Below, piece by piece: positions 11,571-25,573 of a stretch of 64,000 nucleotides of DNA. The translations under genes were made by a program, and so were the position numbers. The DNA is from Opeltia flavorubescens. Lineage: Eukaryota > Ascomycota > Lecanoromycetes > Teloschistales > Teloschistaceae. How positions within the stretch are numbered: position 1 is the first letter of the stretch; each line of letters starts with the position of its first letter. A model generated the notes under the pieces. That model was not told the origin of the DNA. It saw only the letters and a list, made by a program, of their open reading frames with translations, and made no database searches. Where the stretch lies: the NCBI GenBank assembly GCA_000442125.1, contig KE546969.1, positions 434,001-498,000 of the forward strand, read 5' to 3'.

Positions 11571-12959
11571 CTAATGTACCACCTTCAACGAAAAATCCAC
11601 ATGCTTAACTCCCTGATGGATACTACTCGTACTCAACACATCCACCCCTTTCACCGCATAATCCCTAAGATTCCGCCCGTCCAAGCCCCCACTCACCTCG
11701 ATCAAAAATTCTTTCTTCTCCTCTCCCCCTTCCTCCACGCCGCTAAACCTCCCCCTTAATCTCTTCACCACATCCTGCAACTCCTGCCCCGGAGCAAAAT
11801 TATCTAACATCACCACCTCAGCGCCTGCTCTCACTGCCTCCACCGCTTCCTCCTCGCTCTGGCATTCCACCTCAACTTTCACGGAGAAGCCGCCAGCAGC
11901 TTTGGCCGTGTGGACAGCTTTTGTAATGTTGCCTCCACAGGCCCAGATATGGTTGTCCTTAAGCATGGTCATGGAGGAGAGGTCGTGGCGGTGGGGGTCT
12001 GCGCCGCCGACGGACAGGGCGTATTTTTCCGGGAGGCGGAAGCCTGGGGTGGTTTTTCGGGTGCCGGCTAGACGGGGAGGGTTGGGGGAGGAGGAATGGA
12101 GAAGAGAGAGGAGGGAGTATGTTCTGTTTCGAAAGCAGGTGGTGAGGGTTAGTCGGTGGTAATGGAGGAGAAACGTATGAGAAGATGATGAGTTAGGAAT
12201 GGATATGGCGCTCAAGGAATATATGACGAGAACAGATGGTAGGAGGCCATGATGATTAACAAGAAAAAACTATATAATATAGTAAATTCGTGAGAAGCGC
12301 GGGCTAGTTGTAGTATAGAGAAGACTTACTTGGTTGCTATACCCGAGCATCGTGCCAGGGTATTCAGAGCGACTCGTTCACCAAGGAGAATCTTCCGAAT
12401 GGGACCTCGGACGGTGGCGCAGTGTTTAACGGGTTCAAAGATCTCTCCCTCCCGAACGTGCCATTCGACTCTAAAATAAGTTAGCGTGGAGACCGAGAAA
12501 AGCTGAATATATGTATACAAAAAATTTAGGGTGGCGAGAGACGATTGGGTGGAAGAACAGAGACATACGTGCAGTCTAATTGTTTGAAAACTTCGTCAAA
12601 GAAAGGGACGCCAGCTACCATTCCCTACATAACTCTAGTGGTTAGATCTAAAGAATTCTGTCGTTGTAGACGGCTTTTTTTGTGTCTCTAGGCCGTTAGG
12701 GGCGTCAAATGAGAAATTATAGAGACAGAAAAGCAAGAAATCCTCTCCAAGACCAATAACGAAGGCGAAAACGAATCAGATATAGAGAATTTGAAGGGCT
12801 CACCGGACTCTTTCCCAATAACCTAGCCTCCTTGACCTCCTCGCCTACTACGAATCCACCATAGTCGAAGCTAGGGCAGTCTTCTTCAAGCCATGCAGAG
12901 ACCATGCGCTTGTAGCTCGGCGGGAGTAAATGATTTACTGTCCCAAAACGTGATGCCAT
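11571..12959 (-). CDS. BNA6: Nicotinate-nucleotide pyrophosphorylase (quinolinate phosphoribosyltransferase)
   Basis: It converts quinolinate and PRPP to nicotinate mononucleotide, CO2 and pyrophosphate in de novo NAD synthesis from tryptophan. Four exons, 12804-12959, 12569-12624, 12330-12470 and 11571-12123, add up to 301 residues, the normal family length. The N-terminal domain includes the lid helix region ([11 protein letters not shown]). Then come [30 protein letters not shown] (quinolinate-binding Arg and Lys), [20 protein letters not shown] (active-site His and Lys), [16 protein letters not shown] and the phosphate-binding [12 protein letters not shown]. All four introns keep phase. 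It is probably cytosolic or nuclear as in yeast. The 3' half of the coding strand is very purine-rich, mirroring the convergent decarboxylase gene. Confidence 0.96.
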
Positions 12960-13637
12960 TGATCTTTGAAATACAATGATGCAAGCAATCGCCGGGACTT
13001 TGATATCAAGAGCTGTGGCACCAAAGTTGCGGTTGTCGAAGACTACTAATTTGCAAAGAAAAAAAGGTCTTTTAAGGCTCGAACTAAAGATGTGAAAGTA
13101 TTCGTGGCTTGACTTTGAACAACTTACGGATAGCGTCGAAATAAAGTATAAGGGGACGAGTCGGAAGTGGGATACAAGTTGATAATTTGCGGAGATAGTT
13201 CCTCAGTCATACTGGATCTACGAATTGCAAACTCAACAAAAGCACGCTAAAGACTGCAGACGACGAGATTTCTCCTTGTGTTCACATTGGTCAAAAACCA
13301 GAAATTCTCATGGAGATTCAATTCATAATATACAGGAGTTGCAATGAGGCCATAAGTTTGCGTATCGAAGAAAGGATTCGTTTGATTCCTGCATACAGTC
13401 CTCACGCCTGAGCTCTTTCGCTTTTTAGACCAGGAACATACAGTTCCTCCTAGACTGTTCCGATACTCAAGACCGCAAATCCAAAATGGCCCGAGGAAAT
13501 AAGGAACCCGATACGCCCAACCTTTCCAACCGATTTTGACTTCCTAGAATGAGCCAACGCCATTACCCCGATCGGTCCTTCGTGAAGAAGCCGCCCAGCT
13601 GTCATAATACATCTCGTCGTTTCTCCATTAATCATGC
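12960..13637. other. Intergenic, promoter of the NAD-synthesis gene
   Basis: This lies between two minus-strand genes. Short frames (for example 13450-13635) carry no signature. I see nothing else. Confidence 0.45.
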
Positions 13638-14459
13638 TCAGACCTCCAAAAACCTGACCCTCCTCTGCTGCCCGCCATCCATGCCTGTCTCAGTTGCACG
13701 GCGGCCTTCATTGACCAATTCATAATCTCGGCGTTTACGAGCCTCGCTCCTCCTCTGCCGCGCCTCTCTCGCCTCTCGACTCTTCCATTCAGCAACCTGC
13801 CGCTTGCGACGCTCAGCTCGAGCGTTGGCTATTGCGGGAGTGGGAAGAAAGCCCACACCATTGATGCCATAGCCGTCGTCTGCTGGGTCTGTCGGGTTGT
13901 GGCCTGTGATCTCTGTGTCTGCCCACCATAGATTGAGAGGGGGCGGCGACTTGGAGCGTGGGAGAGGCGAGGGAATGGAGGTGAGGCATGTCGTGGGTTT
14001 CAGGCGGGGAGTTTCTGGGATTTCCAGTGGAAGATCTGTAGAGGCGGAAATGGAGTTGAGCGTAGGATTTATTCCGATGGAAGAATCGACTGCTTTCGGC
14101 TCGATATTGACTGAATGAAAGGAGCCTTGACTAGAGGAATTGTCCGAACCCTGAGAATCGGGGATGGTGGCAGAGGAGGAAAAGGATCTCTCCATGGTTT
14201 TGTCGAAATCAAATCCGTAGGTGGTCAGGTTGAGGTTTTGAAACTGGCCAGCAACGGTAGTTCGTGGACTTCGATCACCATTCGTATCATCGGTGGGAAC
14301 AATGGAGCGAGTGGGTAAGTTGGAGGTTCGTAATCGAGTTGGGGAAGGTGCAAGTGCAAGCTCTGAAAGGTCACTTGAATCTCGCTTTCTTTTGGGAGGG
14401 AACATAGACTCCGGTAGGGCGGAAGCGAGGATTTTGGGGCGTTGTGTTTGGAGCGACAT
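13638..14459 (-). CDS. Conserved fungal protein of unknown function with basic C-terminal helix
   Basis: A single exon of 273 residues starting at MSLQTQRPK. The first two thirds are Ser/Pro/Thr-rich and probably disordered, with several proline-directed phosphorylation-type sites (SPTR, SPRT, TPR, SKSPPP). The end is compact: WWADTEITGHNPTDPADDGY, then GINGVGFLPTPAIANARAER, then a long Arg/Lys/Glu helix (REAREARQRRSEARKRRD). This tail looks like a conserved block of an uncharacterised ascomycete family. The basic helix would suit nucleic-acid or chromatin contact, but that is inference. An upstream in-frame extension exists beyond the chosen ATG; I used the ATG at 14459, which gives the natural-looking N terminus. 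Confidence 0.8.
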   Translation of the reverse strand: MSLQTQRPKILASALPESMFPPKRKRDSSDLSELALAPSPTRLRTSNLPTRSIVPTDDTNGDRSPRTTVAGQFQNLNLTTYGFDFDKTMERSFSSSATIPDSQGSDNSSSQGSFHSVNIEPKAVDSSIGINPTLNSISASTDLPLEIPETPRLKPTTCLTSIPSPLPRSKSPPPLNLWWADTEITGHNPTDPADDGYGINGVGFLPTPAIANARAERRKRQVAEWKSREAREARQRRSEARKRRDYELVNEGRRATETGMDGGQQRRVRFLEV

Positions 14460-15251
14460 GGCAGACTTAAAGCAAATGTGATTTGAGAATGTCAAGGATC
14501 TTATGTAAGACGATTCAGCTGGTGGATGACGGTTGATATTATGCTGTAAAGGCGGCCAGTAAGGAAGAAGTACGTGGCTCCGACTTGTTGCACAAGGGAG
14601 TCATGTTCGGGCGCCGGGATTGATTGGTGATTTAACTGGTATTAAGTAGTAGGTGAGTGAACTGAGAATTATGTAGCGAATGTAGCAAAGTGAAGTTGGA
14701 TGTCCCGTGGTACCTGGTTCTTGGTGCGGCGGGGAGTGGGGNTTTCAAACTTTGATATTTTATTATTGATTGAGTGTTACGCCCTCTAATTCTGCAATTT
14801 TATACCTTCGTCATGTTCCTAATCAGTGAATTGAACGGAACATAAGGCCGACCTGTAATCTAAGATGACCTTTGGGCCGAAGTGATCACACCATTGCAGC
14901 TCAATCGCACCTTCCGTTGAAAAGTATTATACGAGTTTGACTTTTGGCTCACTAGCCTTCATCAATTTGTCTTGTTCTTATGCGATATCGGTCTGCTCAT
15001 CAGCACCTTCTCAGTATCTTTTCTGCTGTTACCAGCAGATCTAGTATTTCTCTTGCCTTCGGGGAGCAGTTCCTGGAGTAGCTTCTGCTCTTAGTCGTTT
15101 GAGCTCTGCGTGAAGAAACCTTTCTCTATCCTCGAATCTTCATGAATGGATATGGTAGTGTCATTGTCCCTTGATTTTGTTAGTTTTGCCGCTACTGGAT
15201 TTCTTTATATGTCATGAATCTTCGAGGACGACTACCTCTCGGACAGAATAC
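14460..15251. other. Divergent intergenic region with one ambiguous base
   Basis: This separates the minus-strand gene ending upstream from the plus-strand F-box-like gene. There is a single N at 14742 next to a G run. No open frame has coding character. The interval 14940-15160 is T-rich and may be the leader of the next gene. Confidence 0.45.
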
Positions 15252-16402
15252 ATGGCCCACCCTTACCACGGGATGCCATCGCACGCTTCCAGACTTCTGC
15301 TTCTTCCGATTGAAATCAGACTGCAAATTCTGCGTTATCTGGTTCGCGCTGATTCATTCAAATTTTGCCCTCATACTCGCCTGCCGCTCCTCGTTTTCGC
15401 TCTTGCTCTTGACGTTGGGAGGGAATTGAGGCGCTACGATGAGATGGTTGTCCTCAACAAGGATGAGTATATCTACCAGTATCCTCGGTTCTTGAAATAC
15501 TCCCCTCAGCCAATAGCTTACCGGGGAATCAACCACATTATCCTTCCGGTGCTTCGAGTGAATCGACAATTATACCAAGAAGCCAGAGAGATATTCTATT
15601 CCGAGAACGTCTTCTATCTCGAACAGCACTTTAGCATGAACCCAATCCCATTTGGATGGCACGAGGGAGAGATTATACCGGACCTATTCCAAGGAATATC
15701 CATAGATAATCTACGTCTGATAAGGAGGATCGGATTTTCAGTCATCGACAAGTTATCCACCCGGGCCTCGGAGCGTGATTGGCGAATGTGGCACGATTTC
15801 CGTGGATGGATCAATAAAAGACTTCCAAACCTCGAGCATACCTATATCTACCTCTTTGGCCCCTCAACGCCATCTCAAAGGTTCCTTGTCTACATCGTTC
15901 GGCTCCTAGACGCCATCCCTGGTCAAAAGACAATCGTATATCGTGCTTCGAATAATCGCAAAAGAGTAGTAGGGAACACGCTTACCCAAGTGTTTAAGAA
16001 TCGTCGTTTGGACGCACTACCTCTTCAAGTGCTCGGAGGCTGGTGAGTATTTCCCTGCATGTTGCAAGGCTCGGGAGGAACCATTGACTCGTGCCTGTTA
16101 CCAGCTACTGCCAATGTTGGACCCCTCGGCTCTATGCAAACCTTCATGGTCAAAACGACGTATACTGGACTCAAGCAAACACCCTTTGGCCGTGGCTCAG
16201 GAACTGGAACGCGTTGAGAGCAGCTAATGCAATCAAAGGCTCCGTCACACCAAAATTCTCTTTCAAGCACAAAGGACCGATGTTAGGGTGCTTACTATGC
16301 CACAAACAATCGGATTGTATACACGAAGCACAGTTGAAGCCTGGAAGAATTAAACCTGATGGTGATGCAGTCACGGCGCGACATGCACGGCTCCTGCAAT
16401 AG
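15252..16402 (+). CDS. F-box-like (2EXR-type) protein with Cys-rich C-terminal exon
   Basis: Exons 15252-16042 and 16105-16402 give 362 residues. Near the N terminus is RLLLLPIEIRLQILRYLV (about residues 14-31), the helix of fungal F-box/2EXR-like domains, and later VLRVNRQLYQEAREIFYSEN, the usual downstream block of that family. Such proteins are often substrate adaptors, but the domain is degenerate. Without splicing the protein stops just after the intron donor (GGCTG|gtgagt). The 62-nt intron has a good acceptor and opens a further 99 residues that begin CYCQCW and later contain CLLCHKQSDC. The paired cysteines could bind zinc. Neighbour genes give no functional hint. Confidence 0.75.
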
Positions 16403-17535
16403 TGCAGATCAGATGGTAATAGAGAGTATGCTGCAAACATAGAGCTTCGCAAAGACTGTGATCTAGATAAAATAGGTAGCATGGAGCGATTGAGAATATT
16501 TTCCTCCATTCAGAATGCCTACCATTAGCGTTTTGTGCCCTCTGCACGTTGGATTCTGTGAATTTAACAAGATCTTTGCAGCAGAAATCGATATATTGAA
16601 GACTTAGATACCAGAGAACAGTGTGTTTGATGGGCATTCTTCATCGTCAAGTTTCCAAAGACACTCTTTGAACGTCCTACAAATCCTGCCAGCCTACATG
16701 ATTGAGACACGAAGCGATACGTGATTAAATAACCATTCTGTCAACAGGCGGATGTCAAGGTCAATGTACTCACAACTGAAGTGTTGTCAACATATTCAAG
16801 CACACAACACAACATTGAAGTGAATATTTTTTCCGTCTGGGTACTAATCCATGATGCGTAAAGATGGCCAAAATCAGAATAATACATCTCTATGAAGTGA
16901 TTAAGACAACCTAACTTATGCGTGAATCTTGGAGAATAAGATATCAAATAGAAGAAGGAACCTATCAAAAAGTCTTGAAAGGGATCTTCAGTTGGAAAGA
17001 ACAGTTCACAAGGTATCACCAGCGAGGGGCGGTGCATCAATAGGCCGTCGGGCGCCGACCACGAACGATTAAAACACAAGCCTGTTAGGTTATTACTTTT
17101 TTCAATTACGACTCTTAATTTTAATTCTGATTTCGATCGAAAGGAATAATGCTCTACCCCAATCTCCGGGAAGGCGAGTGAGTGCGAGTATCATGTACAA
17201 GACTTGCATTGATTACCGCCTGTGCTAGAGCCATCGTATATGAACACGGGTAATGCAAGCCTCGGACTCCTCGGAAGAAAACAAAGACAAAAGGAAAGAT
17301 GAAGGGTTATCAACACACATTTCACACCGCCCTCCCTGCATGTATGCTAGAGACAAAAGTGACGAGACAACAGGAATAAACCCTGGTATTTTCCTTCAGT
17401 CTCAAGCCCCTCTCGTAGTCCACAGATCCAGTACCTCCGGTTCCAAGACTCAAATCTCACAACCGGCAGGCCTTCATCCGAGGGCACCGCGTATCCGAGA
17501 ATATCTCACCCACCGCTTCAGATATCTTTCTGCTT
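16403..17535. other. Gene-free convergent region
   Basis: These are the 3' flanks of the F-box-like gene and of the H+-ATPase gene. Base composition is AT-rich from 16400 to 17130. Frames on both strands (for example 16741-17079 minus, 17253-17597 plus) have no signature; the latter partly overlaps the ATPase 3' end. I see no RNA gene or repeat. Confidence 0.5.
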
Positions 17536-20500
17536 CTACTCGTCCATTTCTGCCTCGGTGGCTTTGGATGCAAGATGGAAGCGAGATGTACCCTTGACGT
17601 CGTCCCTCTCGTGTTCAATCGCGACCTTGGCAAGGTGAGCCAGAATATTCTCCATCGACGTATCTTGTCGAGAGCGCTTCTTGCGGCCAAGATTGTCCAA
17701 CCATGAGATCTTGTTCATGAGGAAGTACCTAGAAGAAGAAAAAGTCAGTCAGTCGTTCTAGGCACCAAGAGGATCAAGAACCACCTACACTATGGCAATG
17801 ACAATTGTCACACCTATCGAATAACACCAAACCACAACGACGGTGACTATGCTTGTGCGTCCATTGTTGTCAATAAATTGCGAGGGCGTCGGCGGCGTTG
17901 TCTCGTAGCTTGGCCCGGAGAGCCAGCCAAAGACACAGAAGAGCGTGGCCAGAACGTCGACTCCGAATATAGCGCCGATCAGTTGCAAGGACGGATAAGT
18001 TTGTCCACCACGAGTGACGAAGATGAGCCAATTCTCAGTAAGAGAGATTTCTAGGAAGAGGACTTCTTGGATGTTGCCAAAGTTCTGGATGAATCCACCG
18101 CTGGGAAGGAAAAGGGAGCCGCGCATAATCCAGGTGGCTGCCGCCAGGAGGACACCAAGCATGACCGAGATGATCCAGATCTTGGGCAATTGCCATTCAA
18201 CGGGTCGAGCCTCATAATGCGCATTGTCGTAAGCTACGGCAATCGTAGCCAAATCGGCAAAAAGTGCCAAAAAGACGATCAGATCGACGCGAACGGTCTC
18301 GTTGATAATCACCATAGATGTGACAAGGTAGATTTCCAAATGGAAGCAGAGAGCGATACGATATTGAATGTATGCCTTCATACGCTGGAAGATTTGACGG
18401 GCAATCTTGATGGCAGAGACAATAGTACTCAGACCAGGTGCAAGGAAGACGATATCAGCGGCTGCTTGAGCGGCTTCCGAAGCACCTTCAACAGCGATAC
18501 CACAATCGGATTTCTTGAGGGAGGGCGCATCGTTGACACCATCACCAGTCATGGCGGTAAGATGTCCACGTTGCTGAATCATCTCCACAACTTGGTACTT
18601 ATGTTCAGGGAAGACTTCGGCAAATCCATCAGCACGTTCAACCAGGTCATGCTGCGTGGTACCACTAAGACCGCCATGGATGAGTCGATCTGAGTTGTAA
18701 ACTTTAGTCCCTAGAGCCAACATTTTGCATGTTTCTTTGGCGATAGCAATGGCGTCACCCGTAAGCATCTTGACTTGGAGACCCAAGAATTGAGCTTCAG
18801 CAATCGTCTGTGCAGTATCTTCACGTGGAGGGTCGAACATGGAAAGCATTCCGAGTAAGTCCCAGGGTTCATCATTCTTTTGAACAGCGACACCGAGGGA
18901 GCGGAAACCACGACGAGCAAATTCAGAGGCCTTTGACCGGAACAACGCCGCAGTTTCTTCGCTGCAAGACGTGAGGTTTAAAATAGCCTTTGGTGCGCCT
19001 TTCGCACAAGTATAACGAACGCCATCGCAGACACAGACAGATGTGATACGCTTGGATACTGGGTCAAATGGCGTGTATTTTTCTGTCTTCCAACCTTGTT
19101 CGAGGATTTCGCGAGCCTTAGGGTAACGTTTGAGCGTTAGGATGGTTACTTTGTCGATTGGATCTAGAGACTTGATGTTGTGTGACGAAGCCAATGCGGC
19201 AACTGCCATCATCCAGTTGACATCGACGTCCTCGGAGACGAACGGCTCCCGAATACTCAGTTGATTGGCAGTCAGAGTACCTGTCTTATCAGAGCAAAGT
19301 ACATCAACACCCTACATTCTGGTCAGTAAACGGTCACCACCAAAAATGTGCAACAGCTGCAGGAGCACGAATAAACTTACAGCAAGAGACTCAATAGCAG
19401 TAAGTTTTTGAACGATGGCTTTTTCCTTTGCTAGATATGCAGCACCCACAGCCAATGTTGTGGTGGTGACAACAGGTAGACCGACAGGAACACCAACAAT
19501 TAGAAGAATAAGAACGTAGTGGAGCAGATTGTTGGAGCTGTCCATTGGAGTGGCAATATTCAGGTGGTGGAAGAATCCACCAATCCAGGAGATGAGAATC
19601 CACAGAACGACGACGACCAGGAGGGCCGTTCCGATTGAGTTCATGATGGCCTTGAAATGGCCCTGATCTTTAGCGCCTTGTACAAGAGTAGCTGTGCGAC
19701 CGACAAAAGAAGCTCTTGCATTGGCTGTGACGATACCATAGGCTTTTCCACGTTTGCAGCCAGTCGTGTAGTAGCAGGTGTCGCCCATGTATTTATCGAC
19801 GGCCAGAGATTCACCAGTGATGGCAGATTGATCACAAGCAACAAGCGAGACACCATGATGATGGTCACCCTCGTCCTCATCTTCATCAGCTTCCTTTTTC
19901 TCTTTTGGTTCTTCGCCTTCCTCCTCTGCCATCAATTGCTTATACTCGTCAAAGGCTTCAGGATTGTCATACGCGCAGATCAGGCGGGCATCAGCTGGCA
20001 CGACTTGTCCTTCTTCAATGATAACCTGCAAGTGCTTAGCAAATGCATTATGCAGACTGGCGCAAGTTGACTTACAATATCACCAGGAACGAGTTCTCGA
20101 GCTTTGATGTCCTGCTCTGAACCATCACGAACAACAGTGGCGCGGAGTGCAATGTCACCTTTCAAGCTTGCTACAACATCGGCAGCTTGCTTTTCCTGAT
20201 ACCAACCGACACCAGCATTAAGCATCAATATAGCAATGATGACACCAAAGTCAATCCAATCCTGTAAACCGGCAGCGAGCAGGACAGCGATTTCCATGAC
20301 TAGCACGTTATGTCAGAGATGTGACGAGAAAAACAGGAAAACAATAAACATACCGTATAAGATGGGACCAGTGAAATATGACAAGAATTTCAAGAACATA
20401 TTTTCCTAAAAAGGATCAGTGACTCATCATTACTAGCAACGATGGGCAGTTTACCTTTTCCGTAGTAAGTTCGTTCCAACCGGTATGTTTTCGCCGACTT

Positions 20501-21017
20501 TCTACATCACTTGAACGGATACCTTGCTTCAGCTCAGTAGCGAGCCAATCGTCTGGGCATTCGAAGTTATTTGGGTCCATGCCCGGTGCTTTGCCAGACT
20601 TCGCCCAGAATTTATACCAGGGCTTCTTAACGGCTTCGTCATCGGGGGCAATGGACGCGACGGACTTCCGCCGGCCTTCCCGGTAATTCGAGATGTAGCG
20701 CACGAGATTCTGATACTCATCGCCAGTATCATATGCATCACGTTGGTCATCTGGAAAAAGTTAATCAGCCGTTAATTATGAGGAGTTTGGCGAGGGCGTG
20801 AAGGTGCACGAAAGAAAACAAACATACAGATTGAGTGGCCTCTCTGACTGCCAGCACCATCTTTCTTTTCACCACCTAAACCGTTCTCCAGGTCAAATTC
20901 TATAATAGACATGTCTGGTTAGATCTGCTAAAGCTTCAATGGCCCGGGGCATCGGGACTTACTGATGTTTGAGTTTGAGTTGCGACCCGGGGTCTCATTG
21001 GGTGGTGCCTTCCCCAT
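17536..21017 (-). CDS. Plasma-membrane H+-exporting P3A-type ATPase
   Basis: An electrogenic proton pump that energises nutrient uptake and sets cytosolic pH. Eight exons (20963-21017, 20828-20899, 20455-20750, 20354-20405, 20076-20299, 19381-20025, 17789-19311, 17536-17728) give 1019 residues. Landmarks: TGES (about 303-306), the phosphorylated Asp456 in CSDKTGTLT, KGAP, MLTGDAIAIAKET, TGDGVNDAPSL, the M4 sequence VPVGLPVV and the M6 sequence FADLATIAVAYD that carries the proton-binding Asp. Ten membrane spans are expected. Two oddities: a long acidic insert with three histidines (about 254-290) before TGES, and a C-terminal tail (DTSMENILAHLAKVAIEHE) lacking the Ser-Thr pair that is phosphorylated in yeast Pma1. 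Both fit, from memory, a second filamentous-fungal Pma subfamily rather than the yeast Pma1 type. Confidence 0.96.
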
Positions 21018-23106
21018 TGTATCAGCATTGCCAGTAAATTACAAATCGTTGATCAGTGCTCTCACCATCGTGGTTGAATCAATGGCAATAATTCGTGGTG
21101 ATGGCAACGAAGCGGGGACGGCAAATGTGAGGTAAGAAGAAGAGAAGGGAAAGAGCGGCGTCTTGGTAACGGTTATGTATTAAAACATGCTAAAATCGAG
21201 CAGCCTAGCGAGTTCGGCTTCCCACCAATCAACGTGCACCTATAAAATACCTCACGACACTTAATCTCGCAAAACAGGCAAAGCTCGGGCTCACTGTAAT
21301 GGTTTTTAAAAGACCGAGTGCCGTAGAGAACTCGGAAAAGTGCTCAATTCCCAGCGAGAAATTTTTGCACGCGTTTTGAGGCGGGCCACTACAGCTTCTA
21401 GAGGTGTTATGCCACCAAGTGCATATGATGGTGACCGCCTTGTATCCATACCGCGTAATTTTGAATTTTGCTGTGGGCAGCTCCAACTTCGGGCCTTCTT
21501 CACTATCTGGATTCCACCATCAGTTAGAGCTTCTGCGCGGGGTAACAGGACCCTTTCATATCTACAAATAATGACACGAACAGGCTATTCAGTGCGAGAC
21601 TGGCTGGCTATTAGTGGTACTGGTGCATCTTGTCAACTCACACCATGTAGGTGCTCTGCACAATGGTCTTGGACTCCTTGGCTGAGACCCAAGGGAAAGT
21701 CTCTCTATGGAGCTGTTCTATTGCTGCTTTGGTCTCTAGGTCCATCGTCCAATTGTCACGACGGAAATCCTCCACACTAGCCGTCGCATATAACATCCTC
21801 TTCTTAATCAGGCTCGGCTTTGGCAGCTACTTGGAATGAGAGCGCCAGACAGCACGTCCGGCATGATCGGAATGATTGAAAAAGACAAAGTAGGATGATG
21901 CGATCTTTGTTCTGGGAGTCATGCATGAGTGTCGTCAGACCACCGGCACCGGCCCTTGCGGCCTTCAAAGTACGGAATACACTGGCTTCATCTCGGGCTT
22001 CGACTCTTATGAGCTCACGCTATCCGAAGTCTGGCTAGTGCGGTCGAGGATAAGCTTTTTAGACCGCCTGCCCCAAGATTCCCTCTCTCGATTGACTTTC
22101 TTGTGATAAGGTCCTGTTTAGAGGGTGCATGATCGGTATCGGCTTTGATCCTGCCGTTGCCAGCCCACATATAGAAGGAAGACTGAAATCTTCTCAATCC
22201 CCTTACAAAGGCCACGGAGAAGCAGAATTCTACAGAGCGAGATGTGGGGCCTTTGCCGCTAAAAGAGCTCCCCATGCTTAGTCCGGGTGGGAGATTGGGA
22301 GCTATGACCCTGCCGGCCATGGGATGGTTCGGTCGATCACGTGTGTGCAACCAGCCTCGACCTTTTCTCCAGCCTTTCGTGGAAACATGTGCAGACCACC
22401 GTGAAACCTCTCACAAGGCAGTTTCTGTCCCTTTCTCGGATTTGTTACCCCCCCAACTGTGTCAATTGGACCATATCCCGGTGCGCGGGCTAAGCCTGAA
22501 AATTCCACTTTTGCACATCAATCTCTCTATGATATCAGCTCGCAATTTCTCTTGCTTTTTAGTTTGATCCTACAGAATGGATTTTCGGCGCGCCTGCGAC
22601 CAAAATTGCGCATTGCTGTATCGTGTTGTCCCGATGTTCAATGGCCGAGCATTCGAGCATTTTATTGTTGAATAAAATCTCAACGAACTTAGTATGCATA
22701 TTTCTTTTGCAACTCAACGAATTCATTTGGATAGTAATGTCTGTTATGGTGATCATGCAGGTGCTGCTAAGTGTTAAGGCTAGCCGGCCGTTGGACTACC
22801 AAAACGATGAGCCGCGTGTAAATCAAAGCAGTGCGCTATTAGTCCGTGACGAAATGTCCGAACCAGCAAGGTTCCAACCTCGGCTTTTATTATTGCTGAT
22901 CAGAATCCTCGTAGAAGATCCTGTGAGGGGCCACTGCTTGCTGCTGAGTGGGCAATACTACCAGCCTTGTCAGTCAATTTGTAAGGCGGACAAGCGGAGT
23001 ACATGCGCCATGATGATGCTTAAAGGGGCGGTCTCCTCTTATGGGAAGACCTTGGAGAGAAAACATCGAAAATACGACAATAAGGAAATACCCGTCTGCG
23101 TTCAAC
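21018..23106. other. 2.1-kb gene-free region between divergent genes
   Basis: This is the upstream region of the H+-ATPase (minus) and of the carboxylesterase (plus). I read all frames and saw no domain, no spliced gene and no repeat. A CCAAT box sits at 21225-21229, about 208 bases upstream of the ATPase start. Its length suits the large promoters known for fungal PMA genes; that link is inference. Confidence 0.5.
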
Positions 23107-25137
<2,031 letters not shown>

Positions 25138-25573
25138 AAGGTCGACTGAGTTGTTTGTGGACATATGCCAGTCGTGGTTGAATGATCTAATTCCCGGAAA
25201 TCTATAGTAGTTATATAGAGGTGCATTATAATTGTACTATGGAGATATCTCTTAGTTTCCTCTGTTTTTCCTCCGAGGATAGACATACTACGAAAGCTTG
25301 ATCTTTCGCGGCTGCCAAGGTACATATTGCCGAGATGGTTCTAGAATGAATTCATATACAACGTACACCATTCGTACTCGCTTTCTAACCCATCGATACA
25401 TGCCATAAGAGGAGCAACTGAGCAATTTTTCTTCCGCTTCTTTTTGCTTGCATGGAAAAGACTCGAGATCATGGAAGATTCGAAATGTCAATGCGTTTGC
25501 GCACCTCGTTTGGGCTTCCGAGTTCAACGCCTATCCTTAACTCCACCAAAACGCTGGAACAGCAAAAGCAGTG
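25138..25573. other. Intergenic
   Basis: AT-rich 3' flank of the esterase and promoter of the next gene. Nothing else seen. Confidence 0.45.

Noticed and set aside
9797-12959. A metabolic cluster joining the decarboxylase and the NAD-synthesis gene
   Set aside because: They are convergent, share no pathway step that I can name, and lack any tailoring, transport or regulator gene nearby.
21340-21780. 146-codon frame in the H+-ATPase upstream region
   Set aside because: Low coding character, no signature, overlaps other frames on both strands.
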